Positions 25,320 through 33,970 are shown, numbered from the stretch's first letter. The stretch is 64,000 nucleotides of DNA from Achromobacter spanius (GCF_002812705.1 NZ_CP025030.1:1984001-2048000), one strand, 5' to 3'. Notes: generated by a model from the sequence alone, not told the origin. Program-made: numbers and translations.

Positions 25320-25931
25320 TCAGGAAATGGCGGCTGAAAACCCGGGACGGTAGCGCGCGTTGTCGGTAGCATTTTCGGTGGCGCCGATGTTGGCCACCGC
25401 CGGCACTGCCACCGATGCGGCCTTCATGGCCACGGCGGTTTGCAGTTCCTGCACCTGCGGGTTGGCCATGGCCACGCGATACGCCTGCAAGGGCATCAGG
25501 CCTTCAATGGTGCCCAGGTCGTTCGCGTTGCCGGCGCGCTGGGCCACCGGGTCGGGTTGGGCGGCGTAAGCGTCAAGGGCGCGGCGCAGGCGCGTGTCCG
25601 CGTATTGATCGCGAAAGACATCCAGGTTGGGCAGCGCGTCGGCCGCCGCAAGGGTGGCCGCGTCGGCGCGGGCGTGGACGGTTTGTGACGGAGATTCGGT
25701 GGCGCTGGGCGCTTTGGCGGAATCAGCCGTTTCAGCCGCTTCACGTACGCGGGCAACGCGCTGGGCTTCCCACGCCGCTTGCGCCTGCGCGCTGCGCTGG
25801 GCCTCGCGCGCGGCTACGGTCTGGGCCAGACGCTCGGCTTCCCAACTGGGGCGGGTGTCGTCTACCCGCGCGATGTGCGCCGCGTAGGGCGCCGCAACGC
25901 GGGCAATGGGCGAGATCGCAGTGATGTTCAT
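25320..25931 (-). CDS. Hypothetical protein, Ala-rich, unrecognised
   Basis: 203 residues from the ATG at 25931, preceded by AGGGAGCAAGG. No signal peptide. The central part is a long helix with repeating WEAxR motifs (PSWEAERLAQTVAAREAQRS, AAWEAQRVARVREAAE), probably coiled coil. The C-terminal part (DVFRDQYADTRLRRALDAYA, GTIEGLMPLQAYRVAMANPQ) is helical too. I do not recognise the family; length and composition resemble secreted or flagellar/T3SS-associated helical proteins, but nothing near supports that. Confidence 0.65.
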   Translation of the reverse strand: MNITAISPIARVAAPYAAHIARVDDTRPSWEAERLAQTVAAREAQRSAQAQAAWEAQRVARVREAAETADSAKAPSATESPSQTVHARADAATLAAADALPNLDVFRDQYADTRLRRALDAYAAQPDPVAQRAGNANDLGTIEGLMPLQAYRVAMANPQVQELQTAVAMKAASVAVPAVANIGATENATDNARYRPGFSAAIS

Positions 25932-26090
25932 CCTTGCTCCCTGTGCGAGTCGACAAGAACCAGAGGTTTGGTTCTGCCGGGGGCTGACAAGTTCAATATT
26001 TGGCGTCAGAACTTCCTGCGTCAAAATTTACCGCGCTGCGGGCGCGGCGTCGTGTCAGCCCGTCGCACTAGGCGTCAAGGCGTAACCGTG

Positions 26091-26699
26091 TCAGGCCGGG
26101 GGCAGGGTTGCCTGCATGGACGGGCGTGCGTTGAAGGTCTTGAACCACGCGGCAACGCCGGGGTGGGTGCTGCGCCAGTCGTAGCTGGCGTAGCGGAAGT
26201 CCAGGTAGCCCAGGGCGCAGCCGATGGTGATGGTGCCGATATCCACACGGCCTTCCAGGCTGGCCACGTTCTTTTCCAGTTGCGCCAGCGCATCGTGCGC
26301 CTTGCTCATCTGGCCGTCGACCCAGTCGGACCAGCGCAAGGCTTCGGGGCGCAGGGCGGTTTCATAGCGGGCCAGCAGCGCCGCGTCCATGACGCCATCG
26401 CCCAGGGCCTGATCAGCCAGCGCCTGCCAGCGCGCGCGGCCGTTCGCGGGGAACAGCGCACCGCCGCCCAGGTCGTTCAGGTATTCGCAGATGACGCGGC
26501 TGTCGTACAGCACCTGGCCGTCGTCCGTGATCAAGGTGGGCACCTTGCCCAGCGGGTTGCTGGGAATGATGCTCTTGTCGCGGGCGACGGGGCCGGCGGC
26601 GCTGGGCAGGTTTTCGATGCGTTCTGTCAGCGCCAGTTCGTGGGCAATGACCATGCATTTGCGCACGAAGGGTGAAGCCGGCGAGAAAAACAATTTCAT
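26091..26699 (-). CDS. Glutathione S-transferase family protein
   Basis: 202 residues from the ATG at 26697-26699, preceded by AAGGACC. The N-terminal thioredoxin-like domain has SPASPFVRKCMVIAHEL, NPLGKVPTLITDDGQVLYDS (cis-Pro and the SNAIL-type glutathione loop), and the helical C-terminal domain follows with GYLDFRYASYDWR. The start SPASPFVRK suggests a serine-type catalytic residue. GSTs conjugate glutathione to electrophiles, often in detoxification. It is a single gene with no obvious partners. Confidence 0.92.
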   Translation of the reverse strand: MKLFFSPASPFVRKCMVIAHELALTERIENLPSAAGPVARDKSIIPSNPLGKVPTLITDDGQVLYDSRVICEYLNDLGGGALFPANGRARWQALADQALGDGVMDAALLARYETALRPEALRWSDWVDGQMSKAHDALAQLEKNVASLEGRVDIGTITIGCALGYLDFRYASYDWRSTHPGVAAWFKTFNARPSMQATLPPA

Positions 26700-26771
26700 A
26701 GCGGTCCTTGTCGGTTGCGTAACGTCTTTGAAGAAAGCGAAAAGCAGCCGCAAGCGTACCGGATATGCGCC

Positions 26772-27422
26772 TTATTCGGTGATGCCGGTTTCCAGGCAGG
26801 GGTTGAATTCACCCGTTGCCGGATCGCGCAGGAACAGCACGCCGGTGGCCACGCCGAAGTAGGTGCCGTGCAATTCCAGTTCGCCCTTTTCCACGCGGCG
26901 GCGGATGGACGGGAACGTCATCAGGTTGTTCAGGCTGTGTTCGACAACGGCCAGTTCCAGGCGCTTGAGCTTGGTCTGGCGGTCGCCGGAGCCGGGGCCC
27001 AGACGCTCGGCCATCGGTTCGATCTGCGACATCCACTTGCCGATGAAGTCGCCCTTGGACAGGGGCTTGGCGTCGTCGAAGAACGAGCGGATGCCGCCGC
27101 AAGAGGCGTGGCCCAGCACGACGATGTGCTTCACGTTCAGGCCGTTGACCGCGAACTCGATGGCGGCGCTGGTGCCGTGGTAGGACGATTCGGAATCCGG
27201 CTCACAGGGCGGAACCAGGTTGGCGACGTTGCGCACCACGAACATCTCGCCCGGGCCGGCGTCAAAGATCACTTCAGGCGACACGCGGGAATCGCAGCAG
27301 CCAATAAGCAGGATTTCCGGGCTTTGGCCCAGTTCGGCAAGTTTTTGATAGCGGCTGCTTTCCGAGTGGAAACGGCCGTCCAGGAACGATTGATAGCCTT
27401 CGGTGAGTCTTTTGGGGAACAT
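26772..27422 (-). CDS. Beta-class carbonic anhydrase
   Basis: 216 residues. Zinc ligands are visible as the CCDSR motif (C42-x-D44-x-R46) and H105/C108 in LGHASCGG. It interconverts CO2 and bicarbonate. The usual beta-CA fold continues to the C-terminal RRRVEKGELELHGTYFGVAT segment. It is separated from its neighbours and has a palindrome just upstream (27433-27445). It may support bicarbonate supply for the biotin-dependent and PEP carboxylases. Confidence 0.95.
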   Translation of the reverse strand: MFPKRLTEGYQSFLDGRFHSESSRYQKLAELGQSPEILLIGCCDSRVSPEVIFDAGPGEMFVVRNVANLVPPCEPDSESSYHGTSAAIEFAVNGLNVKHIVVLGHASCGGIRSFFDDAKPLSKGDFIGKWMSQIEPMAERLGPGSGDRQTKLKRLELAVVEHSLNNLMTFPSIRRRVEKGELELHGTYFGVATGVLFLRDPATGEFNPCLETGITE

Positions 27423-27432
27423 GGTGTCACTT

Positions 27433-27445
27433 CCTAGTATCTAGG
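27433..27445. promoter_or_regulatory. Short palindrome before the carbonic anhydrase gene
   Basis: CCTAG-TAT-CTAGG lies 10 bp upstream of the ATG. It could be a translation-level hairpin or an operator; no regulator is suggested. Confidence 0.3.
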
Positions 27446-27477
27446 CCAGGCTTGCTGGCACGCCGACAGACGCAATA

Positions 27478-27500
27478 AGGGGCTTCGTTTGGAAGCCCCT
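27478..27500 (-). terminator. Weak terminator of the FxLYD gene
   Basis: AGGGGCTTC and GAAGCCCCT form a 9-bp stem with TTATTG after it on the minus strand, downstream of the gene at 27593-27931 and before the carbonic anhydrase gene. Confidence 0.5.
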
Positions 27501-27592
27501 GTTATCGAGTCGGCAAGCGGAATTTTCCCATATTTGCCCCTACAACCGCCTGTCTAAACCCTGCTTTGATAAGGGTTTTTTGCCTCGTTGGC

Positions 27593-27931
27593 CTACTGCG
27601 CCCGGACGTCCAGCACGGTGACTTTCGTGAATTGCAGCGGCGTAACCGCCTTCACCAGCCGGATCTGCCCCGCGGGAATCGGCCCGATCACGTCATCATT
27701 GACCCGGCCCACTTCGCGGCCTTGCGCGTCGTACAGCACATAAGTCAGCACCGCGCTGGAGATGGGGCGACCCGACAGGTTGGCCAGCGACCCGGTGATG
27801 GTGGACATGTTGATGTTGGTGTCGCGTACCGATTGCACATTGCCCAGCGTGACGCCGTAAGTCAGGTTTTGCGCGCTGGCGGCGCCGGACATCCCGGCCA
27901 GCAAAGCAAGGGAAGCAAGGGCGAGTTTCAT
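27593..27931 (-). CDS. Exported FxLYD-domain protein
   Basis: 112 residues from the ATG at 27929-27931. Signal peptide MKLALASLALLAGMSGAASA, cleaved before QNLTYGV. The mature part is a single immunoglobulin-like beta domain: VTLGNVQSVRDTNINMSTIT, LANLSGRPISSAVLTYVLYD, PAGQIRLVKAVTP. FxLYD proteins are small envelope-associated domains of unknown function. It is alone, with the divergent psiF-like gene 353 bp away. Confidence 0.8.
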   Translation of the reverse strand: MKLALASLALLAGMSGAASAQNLTYGVTLGNVQSVRDTNINMSTITGSLANLSGRPISSAVLTYVLYDAQGREVGRVNDDVIGPIPAGQIRLVKAVTPLQFTKVTVLDVRAQ

Positions 27932-28284
27932 GGCGGTCTCCAGGTGTGCCGGCGTAGGGGCGCTTAGCTGTCCGCGCCGCCGTTTGCGCCATCCGCTTAT
28001 TGGGGCGGACAGGGCTATCTCACACCTTTCCGCCACCGTGCACAACGGGTCAAAAGGATGAATCGGTAACAGGTTGCGTGGGTTGTTCCCATATTCGTCG
28101 CTTAATGACAAGGATGCGTCGGAATGTCTCTAGATTGAGATTTTTCGGCTTGTCTTTTCCTAACTTTCCGATGCTTGCGGCGCGTGGCGGTTTGTTCGAT
28201 GATGGCCGGGTCGGCAACCGGCCGGCAGCCCGGTCTGATGCGTGTATTCACGCAGGCGGGCGCTAAACGCAAGGGAGAAAACTC
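27932..28284. other. Intergenic region without recognisable gene
   Basis: 353 bp between divergent genes. It must hold both promoters (an AT-richer patch is at 28115-28165) but I see no clear operator, RNA or coding sequence. Confidence 0.5.
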
Positions 28285-28611
28285 ATGCTTTCCCGTACCA
28301 CTCGGATGGCCTCGGCCATGGTGTTGTCCGCATGTTTTTTTGGGGCCTACGCCCAAACCCCCGCCACCCCCGCCAAGACCCCCACGCCGCAGCAGCAGCG
28401 CATGACGGAATGCAATAAGTCAGCCACGGGCAAGACGGGCGACGACCGCAAGGCCTACATGAGCAGTTGCCTGAAAGGCGAGACGCCATCGTCCGAGAAG
28501 GCGCTGACGCCGCAGCAGCAGAAAATGAAAGACTGCAACGCCAAGGCGGGCGATCAAAAATTGACAGGCGACGCCCGCAAGACGTTCATGAGTACCTGCC
28601 TGAAGGGATGA
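28285..28611 (+). CDS. psiF: PsiF-repeat protein
   Basis: 108 residues. Signal peptide MLSRTTRMASAMVLSACFFG, then two PsiF repeats (PTPQQQRMTECNKSATGKTG ... YMSSCLKGE, and LTPQQQKMKDCNAKAGD ... FMSTCLKG), each with the two conserved cysteines. The founding E. coli gene is phosphate-starvation inducible, but the function is unknown. It is a small periplasmic protein. Confidence 0.9.
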   Translation: MLSRTTRMASAMVLSACFFGAYAQTPATPAKTPTPQQQRMTECNKSATGKTGDDRKAYMSSCLKGETPSSEKALTPQQQKMKDCNAKAGDQKLTGDARKTFMSTCLKG

Positions 28612-28640
28612 TCGGGGTGGGGAAAAGCCGTCCATAGGCG

Positions 28641-28760
28641 CGTCATGGCATTCGCCGCGCCACGCGGTCGGTCATGGGCACGTCATGGCGTTCGTTGCGT
28701 CATGACGTCGGTCATGGGCACGCGATGGTATTCGTCGCGCCACGCCGTCGGTCATGGGCA
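28641..28760. repeat. Three tandem 40-bp repeats
   Basis: Units 28641-28680, 28681-28720 and 28721-28760 all end GTCGGTCATGGGCA and are about 80% identical. They immediately precede the dispersed hairpin repeats. No ORF with coding character runs through them. Confidence 0.85.
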
Positions 28761-29143
28761 CGTAGGATGGGTGCAGCGCGGGAAGGTGTTCGCAAGGAAC
28801 ACAATGGAAATCGCGCGAAACCCATCAAACGGCGGTGGATAAATGGCCAATTCAGCCACAACGCTGCCGCTGCTTGATGGGTTTCGCGCGATACGCACCG
28901 GGGTTCTTGCCATCGATCTGGCGCGCTCCACCCATCCTACAATTTACGACCCGTAGGATGGGTGCAGCGCGCGCCGGCATCCGCCAATACCGCAACGCCC
29001 ACCGCGCGAAACCCATCATGCAGCGGTGACATCACGACCCATCCAGCCAACCCCGCCACCATCCATCAACCCGTAGGATGGGTGCAGCGCGCGCTGGCAT
29101 CCGCAAGGAACACAATGGAAACCGCGCGAAACCCATCAAACAG
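28761..29143. repeat. Cluster of dispersed hairpin repeats
   Basis: Four copies: 28761-28832, 28875-28941 (inverted), 28951-29020 and 29071-29140, each with GTAGGATGGGTGCAGCGCG at one end and CGCGAAACCCATC at the other, able to fold as long hairpins. The last copy runs into the end of the cyclase gene, whose stop codon lies in it. Confidence 0.8.
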
Positions 29144-30176
29144 TCGCGATCGGGGTCACCGGTGAGCCGATCGCGTGCGGCAAACGCAGCGGTGGGGCGG
29201 TCAACATGAAATGATGCCGGCCATTCGCCTCTAGAAACTCCGCCAGGTCTTTCAAATACCAAAGCTCCGCCAGCGGCAATCCCAGCTTGAACAGACAATG
29301 GTGATGCAGCGGCAGCATGGCGCGTGGGCCGGTCTTTTCCCTTGCGGGGTAAGCCTCGACCGCGTAGTTGTCCGCACAGATCGCGGCGATGCCGCTGTCC
29401 GTGATCCATTGCAGCAAGGCCGTATCCGTACCATCCAGCGCCGCGCCGTAGGTATGCAGCACTTCCGGATCCGGCGTGCCGTTCATCGCCACGACGGCTT
29501 CGGCGTAGCCGGTGCGCAGCACCAGCATGTCGCCGCGTTCCACCGTGATGCCATCCGTGTTCAACACATGCATCAACTCGGCATGGCCGATCAGCGTGCG
29601 GCCCGGGCCGTAGTGGCGGAACAGGTCCACCAGCACGCCGCGCCCCTGCATGCCTTTCTGCGCCAGATTCTCCACCCCCAACTTCAACGCCGCGGACGGG
29701 CCGCCGCTGTTGCAGCCGCAGCCGGTGTGGTCGCCATCGGCCGGGCCGACCACGTCCACACCCGCCTGGAAACCGTTGTAGTAGCGCAGCTCGGGCTTGC
29801 CATCTCCATCGGCATCAAACAGTGCGCCCACGTGCGCCAGCGCATCCCACTGCGTGGAATACTGCATCGACAGCAGCACCTGGTCATCGCTCAATACATC
29901 CACCGCGTCCGGGTTGACGTTACGCAACGGAAAGTTCAGGTACGGCGTATCCGCAAGCTTGGTCGGGCTCAGTTGCGGCGGATGGCGGCGCGGGTTCAGC
30001 ACGTTGCCGCCCGGCAAATCCAGGGGCAAGGACAAGCAGAACGTCTTGCCCGCGCGGATTTCCCGCGCGCCCTTCAGCACTTGCTCTTCGGTGATCAGGT
30101 TCAGGCGGCCGAGTTGGTCGTCGGGTCCGAAGTCGCCCCAGTTGGAGCCTTCGGGCCGATGTTTCCAGCGCTGCAT
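29136..30176 (-). CDS. Cyclase family protein (PF04199, kynurenine-formamidase-like)
   Basis: 346 residues. The family usually carries the metal motif HxGTHxD; here the equivalent segment is MQYSTQWDALAHVG. The GKTFCLSLPLDLPGG start, ERGDMLVLRTGYAEA and the LHHHCLFKLGLPLAELWYL segment are typical of this hydrolase family. It is the last gene of the pca operon, 4 bp after pcaD, so I infer it acts on a lactone or amide in aromatic catabolism. The stop codon lies within an intergenic hairpin repeat. Confidence 0.85.
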   Translation of the reverse strand: MQRWKHRPEGSNWGDFGPDDQLGRLNLITEEQVLKGAREIRAGKTFCLSLPLDLPGGNVLNPRRHPPQLSPTKLADTPYLNFPLRNVNPDAVDVLSDDQVLLSMQYSTQWDALAHVGALFDADGDGKPELRYYNGFQAGVDVVGPADGDHTGCGCNSGGPSAALKLGVENLAQKGMQGRGVLVDLFRHYGPGRTLIGHAELMHVLNTDGITVERGDMLVLRTGYAEAVVAMNGTPDPEVLHTYGAALDGTDTALLQWITDSGIAAICADNYAVEAYPAREKTGPRAMLPLHHHCLFKLGLPLAELWYLKDLAEFLEANGRHHFMLTAPPLRLPHAIGSPVTPIATV

Positions 30177-30180
30177 GCGG

Positions 30181-30960
30181 TTACTCCGTCAGGAAGTCGA
30201 CGACCGCGCGGGTGAAGGCTTCCGGTTGCTCCCAGTTTGAAATATGGGACGTATTCAATTCAACATAGCGCGCGCCGGGGATGGCGGCGGCCAGTTCCTG
30301 GCCCTGCGCGGGCGTGGCGGCCAGGTCGCGCGTGCTGCTGATGACCAGCGTGGGGGCGGTGATGGCGGACACTTGCTGGCGGTAGTCGGCGTCGCGCAGC
30401 GCGGCGCAGTTGGCCGAATAGCCGGCGTCCGGCGTGCGGCGCAGCATGTCGATCAGCACTTGCGTCAGGCCCGGTTCGGCGGCGCGGTAGTCGTCGGTCA
30501 ACCAGCGTTCCACGAGCGTGGGCGCCATCTTTTCCAACGTTTGATCGGCCACGGCGGCGATGCGCGTGCTCCAGCCTTCCACCGACCCGATGCGCGCCGC
30601 GGTGTTGCACAGCACCAGCTTGCCGACCAGTTCCGGGTGCGCCAGCGCCAGCGCGATGCCGGTGGGGCCGCCCATCGACAGGCCGCAGAAATGCGCGCGC
30701 TTGATGTTCAGATGCGCCAGCAGTTCGGCGACGTCGCCGGCCAATTGCGCAAAGGTGTATTCGCCATCGGGAATCGACGACTTGCCGTGGCCGCGTGTGT
30801 CGTAGCGCAGCACACGAAAATGCTTGGTCAGTTCGGGAATCTGGCGCGCCCACATGTCGGAGCAGGTGCCCAACGAATTGGAAAACACGAGCACCGGCGC
30901 GTCGGCGGGGCCATCAATGACGTAGAACAGCCGGGCTTGGCTGAGATCGGCGTAAGCCAT
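30181..30960 (-). CDS. pcaD: 3-oxoadipate enol-lactonase
   Basis: 259 residues, alpha/beta hydrolase. The nucleophile elbow GLSMGG is at 93-98 (Ser95), the acid is Asp212 and the base His239 (NTSHISNW). It opens 3-oxoadipate enol-lactone to 3-oxoadipate in the beta-ketoadipate pathway. Its neighbours pcaI, pcaJ and catC in one operon confirm the assignment. Confidence 0.95.
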   Translation of the reverse strand: MAYADLSQARLFYVIDGPADAPVLVFSNSLGTCSDMWARQIPELTKHFRVLRYDTRGHGKSSIPDGEYTFAQLAGDVAELLAHLNIKRAHFCGLSMGGPTGIALALAHPELVGKLVLCNTAARIGSVEGWSTRIAAVADQTLEKMAPTLVERWLTDDYRAAEPGLTQVLIDMLRRTPDAGYSANCAALRDADYRQQVSAITAPTLVISSTRDLAATPAQGQELAAAIPGARYVELNTSHISNWEQPEAFTRAVVDFLTE

Positions 30961-31012
30961 GTGGGAAGTCCTCGGATGAAACCGCGGCCGCGCAAGGGCG
31001 GCCGCTTGGGGA

Positions 31013-31309
31013 TTACAGGTGGCAGGTGCCGTCGACGTAGGCTTTGCGCCAGCGCGTGATGGTCACGCGGTCGAACAGATTGGCTTGCGAGAACGGATCG
31101 GCGTCGATGAACTGTTGCGCGGCTTCGCGCGTGTCCAGGTCCACGATGTACAAACCGCCGCCCGCGTCCTTGCCGTCGTCTTGCAGCTTGGCGCCGCAGG
31201 CCAGCAGCAACTGCTTGTTGGCGTCCAGGTATTCCAGATGCGCCGCGCGATGCTGCTGGCGTACTTCCTGGTGGTTGGGCTTGTCGAAGGTTTCGATGAT
31301 GTAGGGCAT
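31013..31309 (-). CDS. YciI family protein
   Basis: 98 residues of the YciI/dimeric alpha-beta barrel fold (MPYIIETFDKPNHQEVRQQH, GGGLYIVDLDTREAAQQFID, DPFSQANLFDRVTI). Related domains act as isomerases or accessory proteins in chlorocatechol and lactone metabolism. Located between catC and pcaD in the pca operon, so a helper role in muconolactone or lactone turnover is inferred. Catalytic residues are not certain. Confidence 0.85.
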   Translation of the reverse strand: MPYIIETFDKPNHQEVRQQHRAAHLEYLDANKQLLLACGAKLQDDGKDAGGGLYIVDLDTREAAQQFIDADPFSQANLFDRVTITRWRKAYVDGTCHL

Positions 31310-31321
31310 GGAATGCTCCGG

Positions 31322-31597
31322 TCAGATCGCCGAGGGGTGGCGCGCCAGCGCCGTGACGTTGATGTCCATGTACGGAAACAGCGGCAGCGACGACAGCAGC
31401 GTGTGCAGTTCGTCATTGCTTTCGACATCGAAAATGCTGACGTTGGCGTAGCGGCCCACCACGCGCCACAGCTCTTTCCACTTGCCGTCGCGTTGCAGTT
31501 GTTGGGCCAGCGCCTTTTCGTCCGCCTTCAGTTTGTTGGCTTGCTCGGCCGGCATGTCGACGGGCAGGTTGACTTGCATTTGAACCATGAACAGCAT
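31322..31597 (-). CDS. catC: Muconolactone delta-isomerase
   Basis: 91 residues, the normal length. Begins MLFMVQMQVNLPVDMP and ends FPYMDINVTALARHPSAI, both family-typical. It converts muconolactone to 3-oxoadipate enol-lactone, the substrate of PcaD encoded downstream. The genes for catechol 1,2-dioxygenase (catA) and muconate cycloisomerase (catB) are not in this window. Confidence 0.95.
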   Translation of the reverse strand: MLFMVQMQVNLPVDMPAEQANKLKADEKALAQQLQRDGKWKELWRVVGRYANVSIFDVESNDELHTLLSSLPLFPYMDINVTALARHPSAI

Positions 31598-31612
31598 GAT
31601 GAGGGCTCCTGA

Positions 31613-32257
31613 TTAGCGGGAAAATTTCAGCGGCAGGCCGGTCAGGGCCAGCAGATCGTCAGCGGTGACGTCGCCGAAGATATCGGTGACGGTCACGCCG
31701 TCGGCGCGGATGTCGAACACGGCAACGTCGGTGTACACGCGCGATACGCAGCGCACGCCCGTCAGCGGATACGTGCAGGCTTCGACCAGCTTGCTCTGGC
31801 CTTCGCGCGTTTGCAGTTCCATCATCACGAAGACGTCTTTGGCGCCGATGGCCAGGTCCATCGCGCCGCCCACGGCGGGGATGGCGTCGGGCGCGCCGGT
31901 GTGCCAGTTGGCCAGGTCGCCGTGTTGCGACACCTGGAAGGCGCCCAGCACGCAGATGTCCAGATGGCCGCCGCGCATCATCGCAAACGAGTCGGCGTGA
32001 TGGAAGAACGAGCAGCCCGGCAGTTCGGTCACGGGCTGCTTGCCGGCGTTGATCAGGTCGTAGTCTTCTTCGCCCTTGGCGGGCGCGGGACCCATGCCCA
32101 GCATGCCGTTTTCGGTATGCAGGATGACTTCGCGGTCAGCAGGCAGGTGGTTGGCCACCAGCGTGGGCAAGCCGATGCCCAGGTTGACGTAGGCGCCTTC
32201 GGGAATGTCCTGCGCGACGCGGGCGGCGATCTGGTCGCGGGTCAGTTTGGTGCTCAT
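31613..32257 (-). CDS. pcaJ: 3-oxoadipate CoA-transferase subunit B
   Basis: 214 residues. The beta subunit carries the catalytic glutamate in HTENGMLGMG (Glu49). It transfers CoA from succinyl-CoA to 3-oxoadipate together with PcaI. It overlaps pcaI by ATGA (32254-32257). The pattern NLGIGLPTLVANHLPAD is typical of SCOT/CatJ/PcaJ beta subunits. Confidence 0.93.
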   Translation of the reverse strand: MSTKLTRDQIAARVAQDIPEGAYVNLGIGLPTLVANHLPADREVILHTENGMLGMGPAPAKGEEDYDLINAGKQPVTELPGCSFFHHADSFAMMRGGHLDICVLGAFQVSQHGDLANWHTGAPDAIPAVGGAMDLAIGAKDVFVMMELQTREGQSKLVEACTYPLTGVRCVSRVYTDVAVFDIRADGVTVTDIFGDVTADDLLALTGLPLKFSR

Positions 32258-32943
32258 TTCTGCTCCTTGGCGGCCGGGGCGGCGTCGATCTGGACGACGC
32301 GCTGCACGAAGATGCCGGGGGTGACGACGGTTTCGGGATCCAGCGTGCCCAGTTCAACCACTTCGCGCACCTGCGCCACGGCCACGCGCGCGGCGCTGGC
32401 CATGATGGGGCCGAAGTTGCGGGCGGTCTTGCGGTAGACCAGGTTGCCCCAGCGGTCGCCGCGTTCGGCCTTGATCAGCGCGTAGTCGGCGTGCAGCGGA
32501 TATTCCAGCACGTAGTGGCGGCCATTGATTTCGCGCACTTCCTTGCCATCGGCCAGCGGGGTGCCGTAGCCGGTGGGCGAGAAGAACGCGCCGATGCCGG
32601 CGCCGGCGGCGCGGATGCGCTCGGCCAGGTTGCCTTGCGGCACCAGTTCCAGCTCCAGCTTGCCGCTGCGGTACAGCCCGTCGAAAATCTGCGAGTCCGC
32701 CTGGCGCGGGAACGAGCAAATGATCTTGCGGACGCGGTTCGCGCCCAGCAGGGCGGCAAGGCCCGTGGTGCCGTTGCCGGCGTTGTTGTTGATGATGACC
32801 AGGTCTTTCGCGCCCTGTTCGAGCAGGGCGTCGATCAATTCCATGGGCTGGCCGGCAGTGCCGAAGCCGCCGATCATGACGGTGGCGCCGTCGGGTACGT
32901 CCGCCAGGGCGGCCGCCGCGCTTGAAACAAGCTTAGAGATCAT
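32254..32943 (-). CDS. pcaI: 3-oxoadipate CoA-transferase subunit A
   Basis: 229 residues. Alpha subunit with the VMIGGFGTAGQPMELIDAL start and GNGTTGLAALLGANRVRKII CoA-binding region. First gene of the pca/cat operon, divergent from the PcaR-type regulator. A candidate operator starts 33 bp upstream. Confidence 0.93.
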   Translation of the reverse strand: MISKLVSSAAAALADVPDGATVMIGGFGTAGQPMELIDALLEQGAKDLVIINNNAGNGTTGLAALLGANRVRKIICSFPRQADSQIFDGLYRSGKLELELVPQGNLAERIRAAGAGIGAFFSPTGYGTPLADGKEVREINGRHYVLEYPLHADYALIKAERGDRWGNLVYRKTARNFGPIMASAARVAVAQVREVVELGTLDPETVVTPGIFVQRVVQIDAAPAAKEQK

Positions 32944-32975
32944 GATGTTCGCTCATAGGTGGCGTGTCATAATTT

Positions 32976-33009
32976 GTTCTTCATTAGAACTTTCGTTCTG
33001 CTGAAGAAC
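32976..33009. promoter_or_regulatory. Two tandem operator palindromes of the IclR/PcaR type
   Basis: Two copies of GTTCT-N5-AGAAC lie at 32976-32990 and 32995-33009, start-to-start 19 bp. They are in the divergent region between pcaI and pcaR and are most simply read as the PcaR-type (or PobR/PcaU-like) operator. Confidence 0.7.
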
Positions 33010-33137
33010 ATCGTTTCATGGGGACCGCACAGCGTCAAGGCAAGCCGACGCATGACGTTCCTCCATCGTTTGGCGTTGCCCGCAACGGCAACGAACGGCT
33101 CGCCAGCGGCGAGCTTTTTACTCTTGGGACCAACCGG

Positions 33138-33920
33138 ATGGCCGAGCTCGACCCCCAACAACCCAGTGACAGCTACGTGCAATCTTTCGCGCGCGGCCTG
33201 TCGGTGATCCGGGCGTTCGGCCCCGGCCGCTCGCAGATGACGCTGTCCGAAGTGGCCGCCGTTACCGGGCTGACCCGTGCCGGCGCGCGCCGCATCCTGC
33301 TGACCTTGGAACACCTGGGCTACGTCACCGTCACCGACCGCAAGTTCGAGCTGACGCCGCGCATCCTGGAACTGGGCTACGCCTACCTGTCCGGCACGCC
33401 GCTGTGGAACCTGGCGTTGCCGTACATGGAAGAAGTGGCCGAGCAGACGCGCGAATCGTGTTCGGTGTCGGTGCTGGAAGGTGCCGACATCGTCTACATC
33501 CTGCGCCTGTCCACGCACAAGGTGATGACCATCAACCTGGCCGTGGGCAGCCGCTTGCCGGCGTGGGTGACGTCGATGGGCCGCGTATTGCTGGCCGGCC
33601 TGCCGGAAGCCGAACTGGATCGGGTGCTGGCCATGAGCCAGATCCAGTCCTACACCCCGCAAACGGTTACCGACATCGCCGAACTCAAGCGCCTGCTGGC
33701 CGGCGTGCACGCCGATGGCTACGCCTGCGTGGCGCAGGAACTGGAACCCGGCTTGCAATCGGTGGCCGTGCCCATTGTTGACCGCAGTGGTCGTGTGATT
33801 GCCGCGATGAACGTCAGCGGCCAGTCCAACCGCTTTTCGCGCGAAGCCATGCTGGACGCCTTCCTGCCGCCCTTGCGCCGCGCCGCCGACCAGATCAACC
33901 ACGCGCTGCTGCGCCGCTAG
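33138..33920 (+). CDS. pcaR: IclR-family regulator of the beta-ketoadipate pathway (PcaR/PcaU type)
   Basis: 260 residues from the ATG at 33138, giving the family-typical MAELDPQQPSDSYVQSFARG start. An in-frame ATG at 33018 would add 40 residues of non-homologous-looking sequence and sit just 8 bp after the operator, so the later start is preferred. The HTH is MTLSEVAAVTGLTRAGARRI; the effector domain follows. Divergent from pcaIJ-catC-pcaD, which it probably activates with 3-oxoadipate or a related inducer. Confidence 0.88.
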   Translation: MAELDPQQPSDSYVQSFARGLSVIRAFGPGRSQMTLSEVAAVTGLTRAGARRILLTLEHLGYVTVTDRKFELTPRILELGYAYLSGTPLWNLALPYMEEVAEQTRESCSVSVLEGADIVYILRLSTHKVMTINLAVGSRLPAWVTSMGRVLLAGLPEAELDRVLAMSQIQSYTPQTVTDIAELKRLLAGVHADGYACVAQELEPGLQSVAVPIVDRSGRVIAAMNVSGQSNRFSREAMLDAFLPPLRRAADQINHALLRR

Positions 33921-33970
33921 TTGCGGCGGGCAGGCGCGAAGGTCAAGGTGGGCGGCCATGGCGCGCGCGC

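Noticed and set aside
22072..29143. Possible CRISPR arrays at the 225-bp, 40-bp and hairpin repeats
   Set aside because: Units are contiguous or mirrored, with no conserved 24-40 bp repeat alternating with unique spacers, and no cas genes are present.
33018..33137. Longer N-terminus for the PcaR-type regulator
   Set aside because: The extra 40 residues do not look like the family, and the frame would start only 8 bp after the operator.
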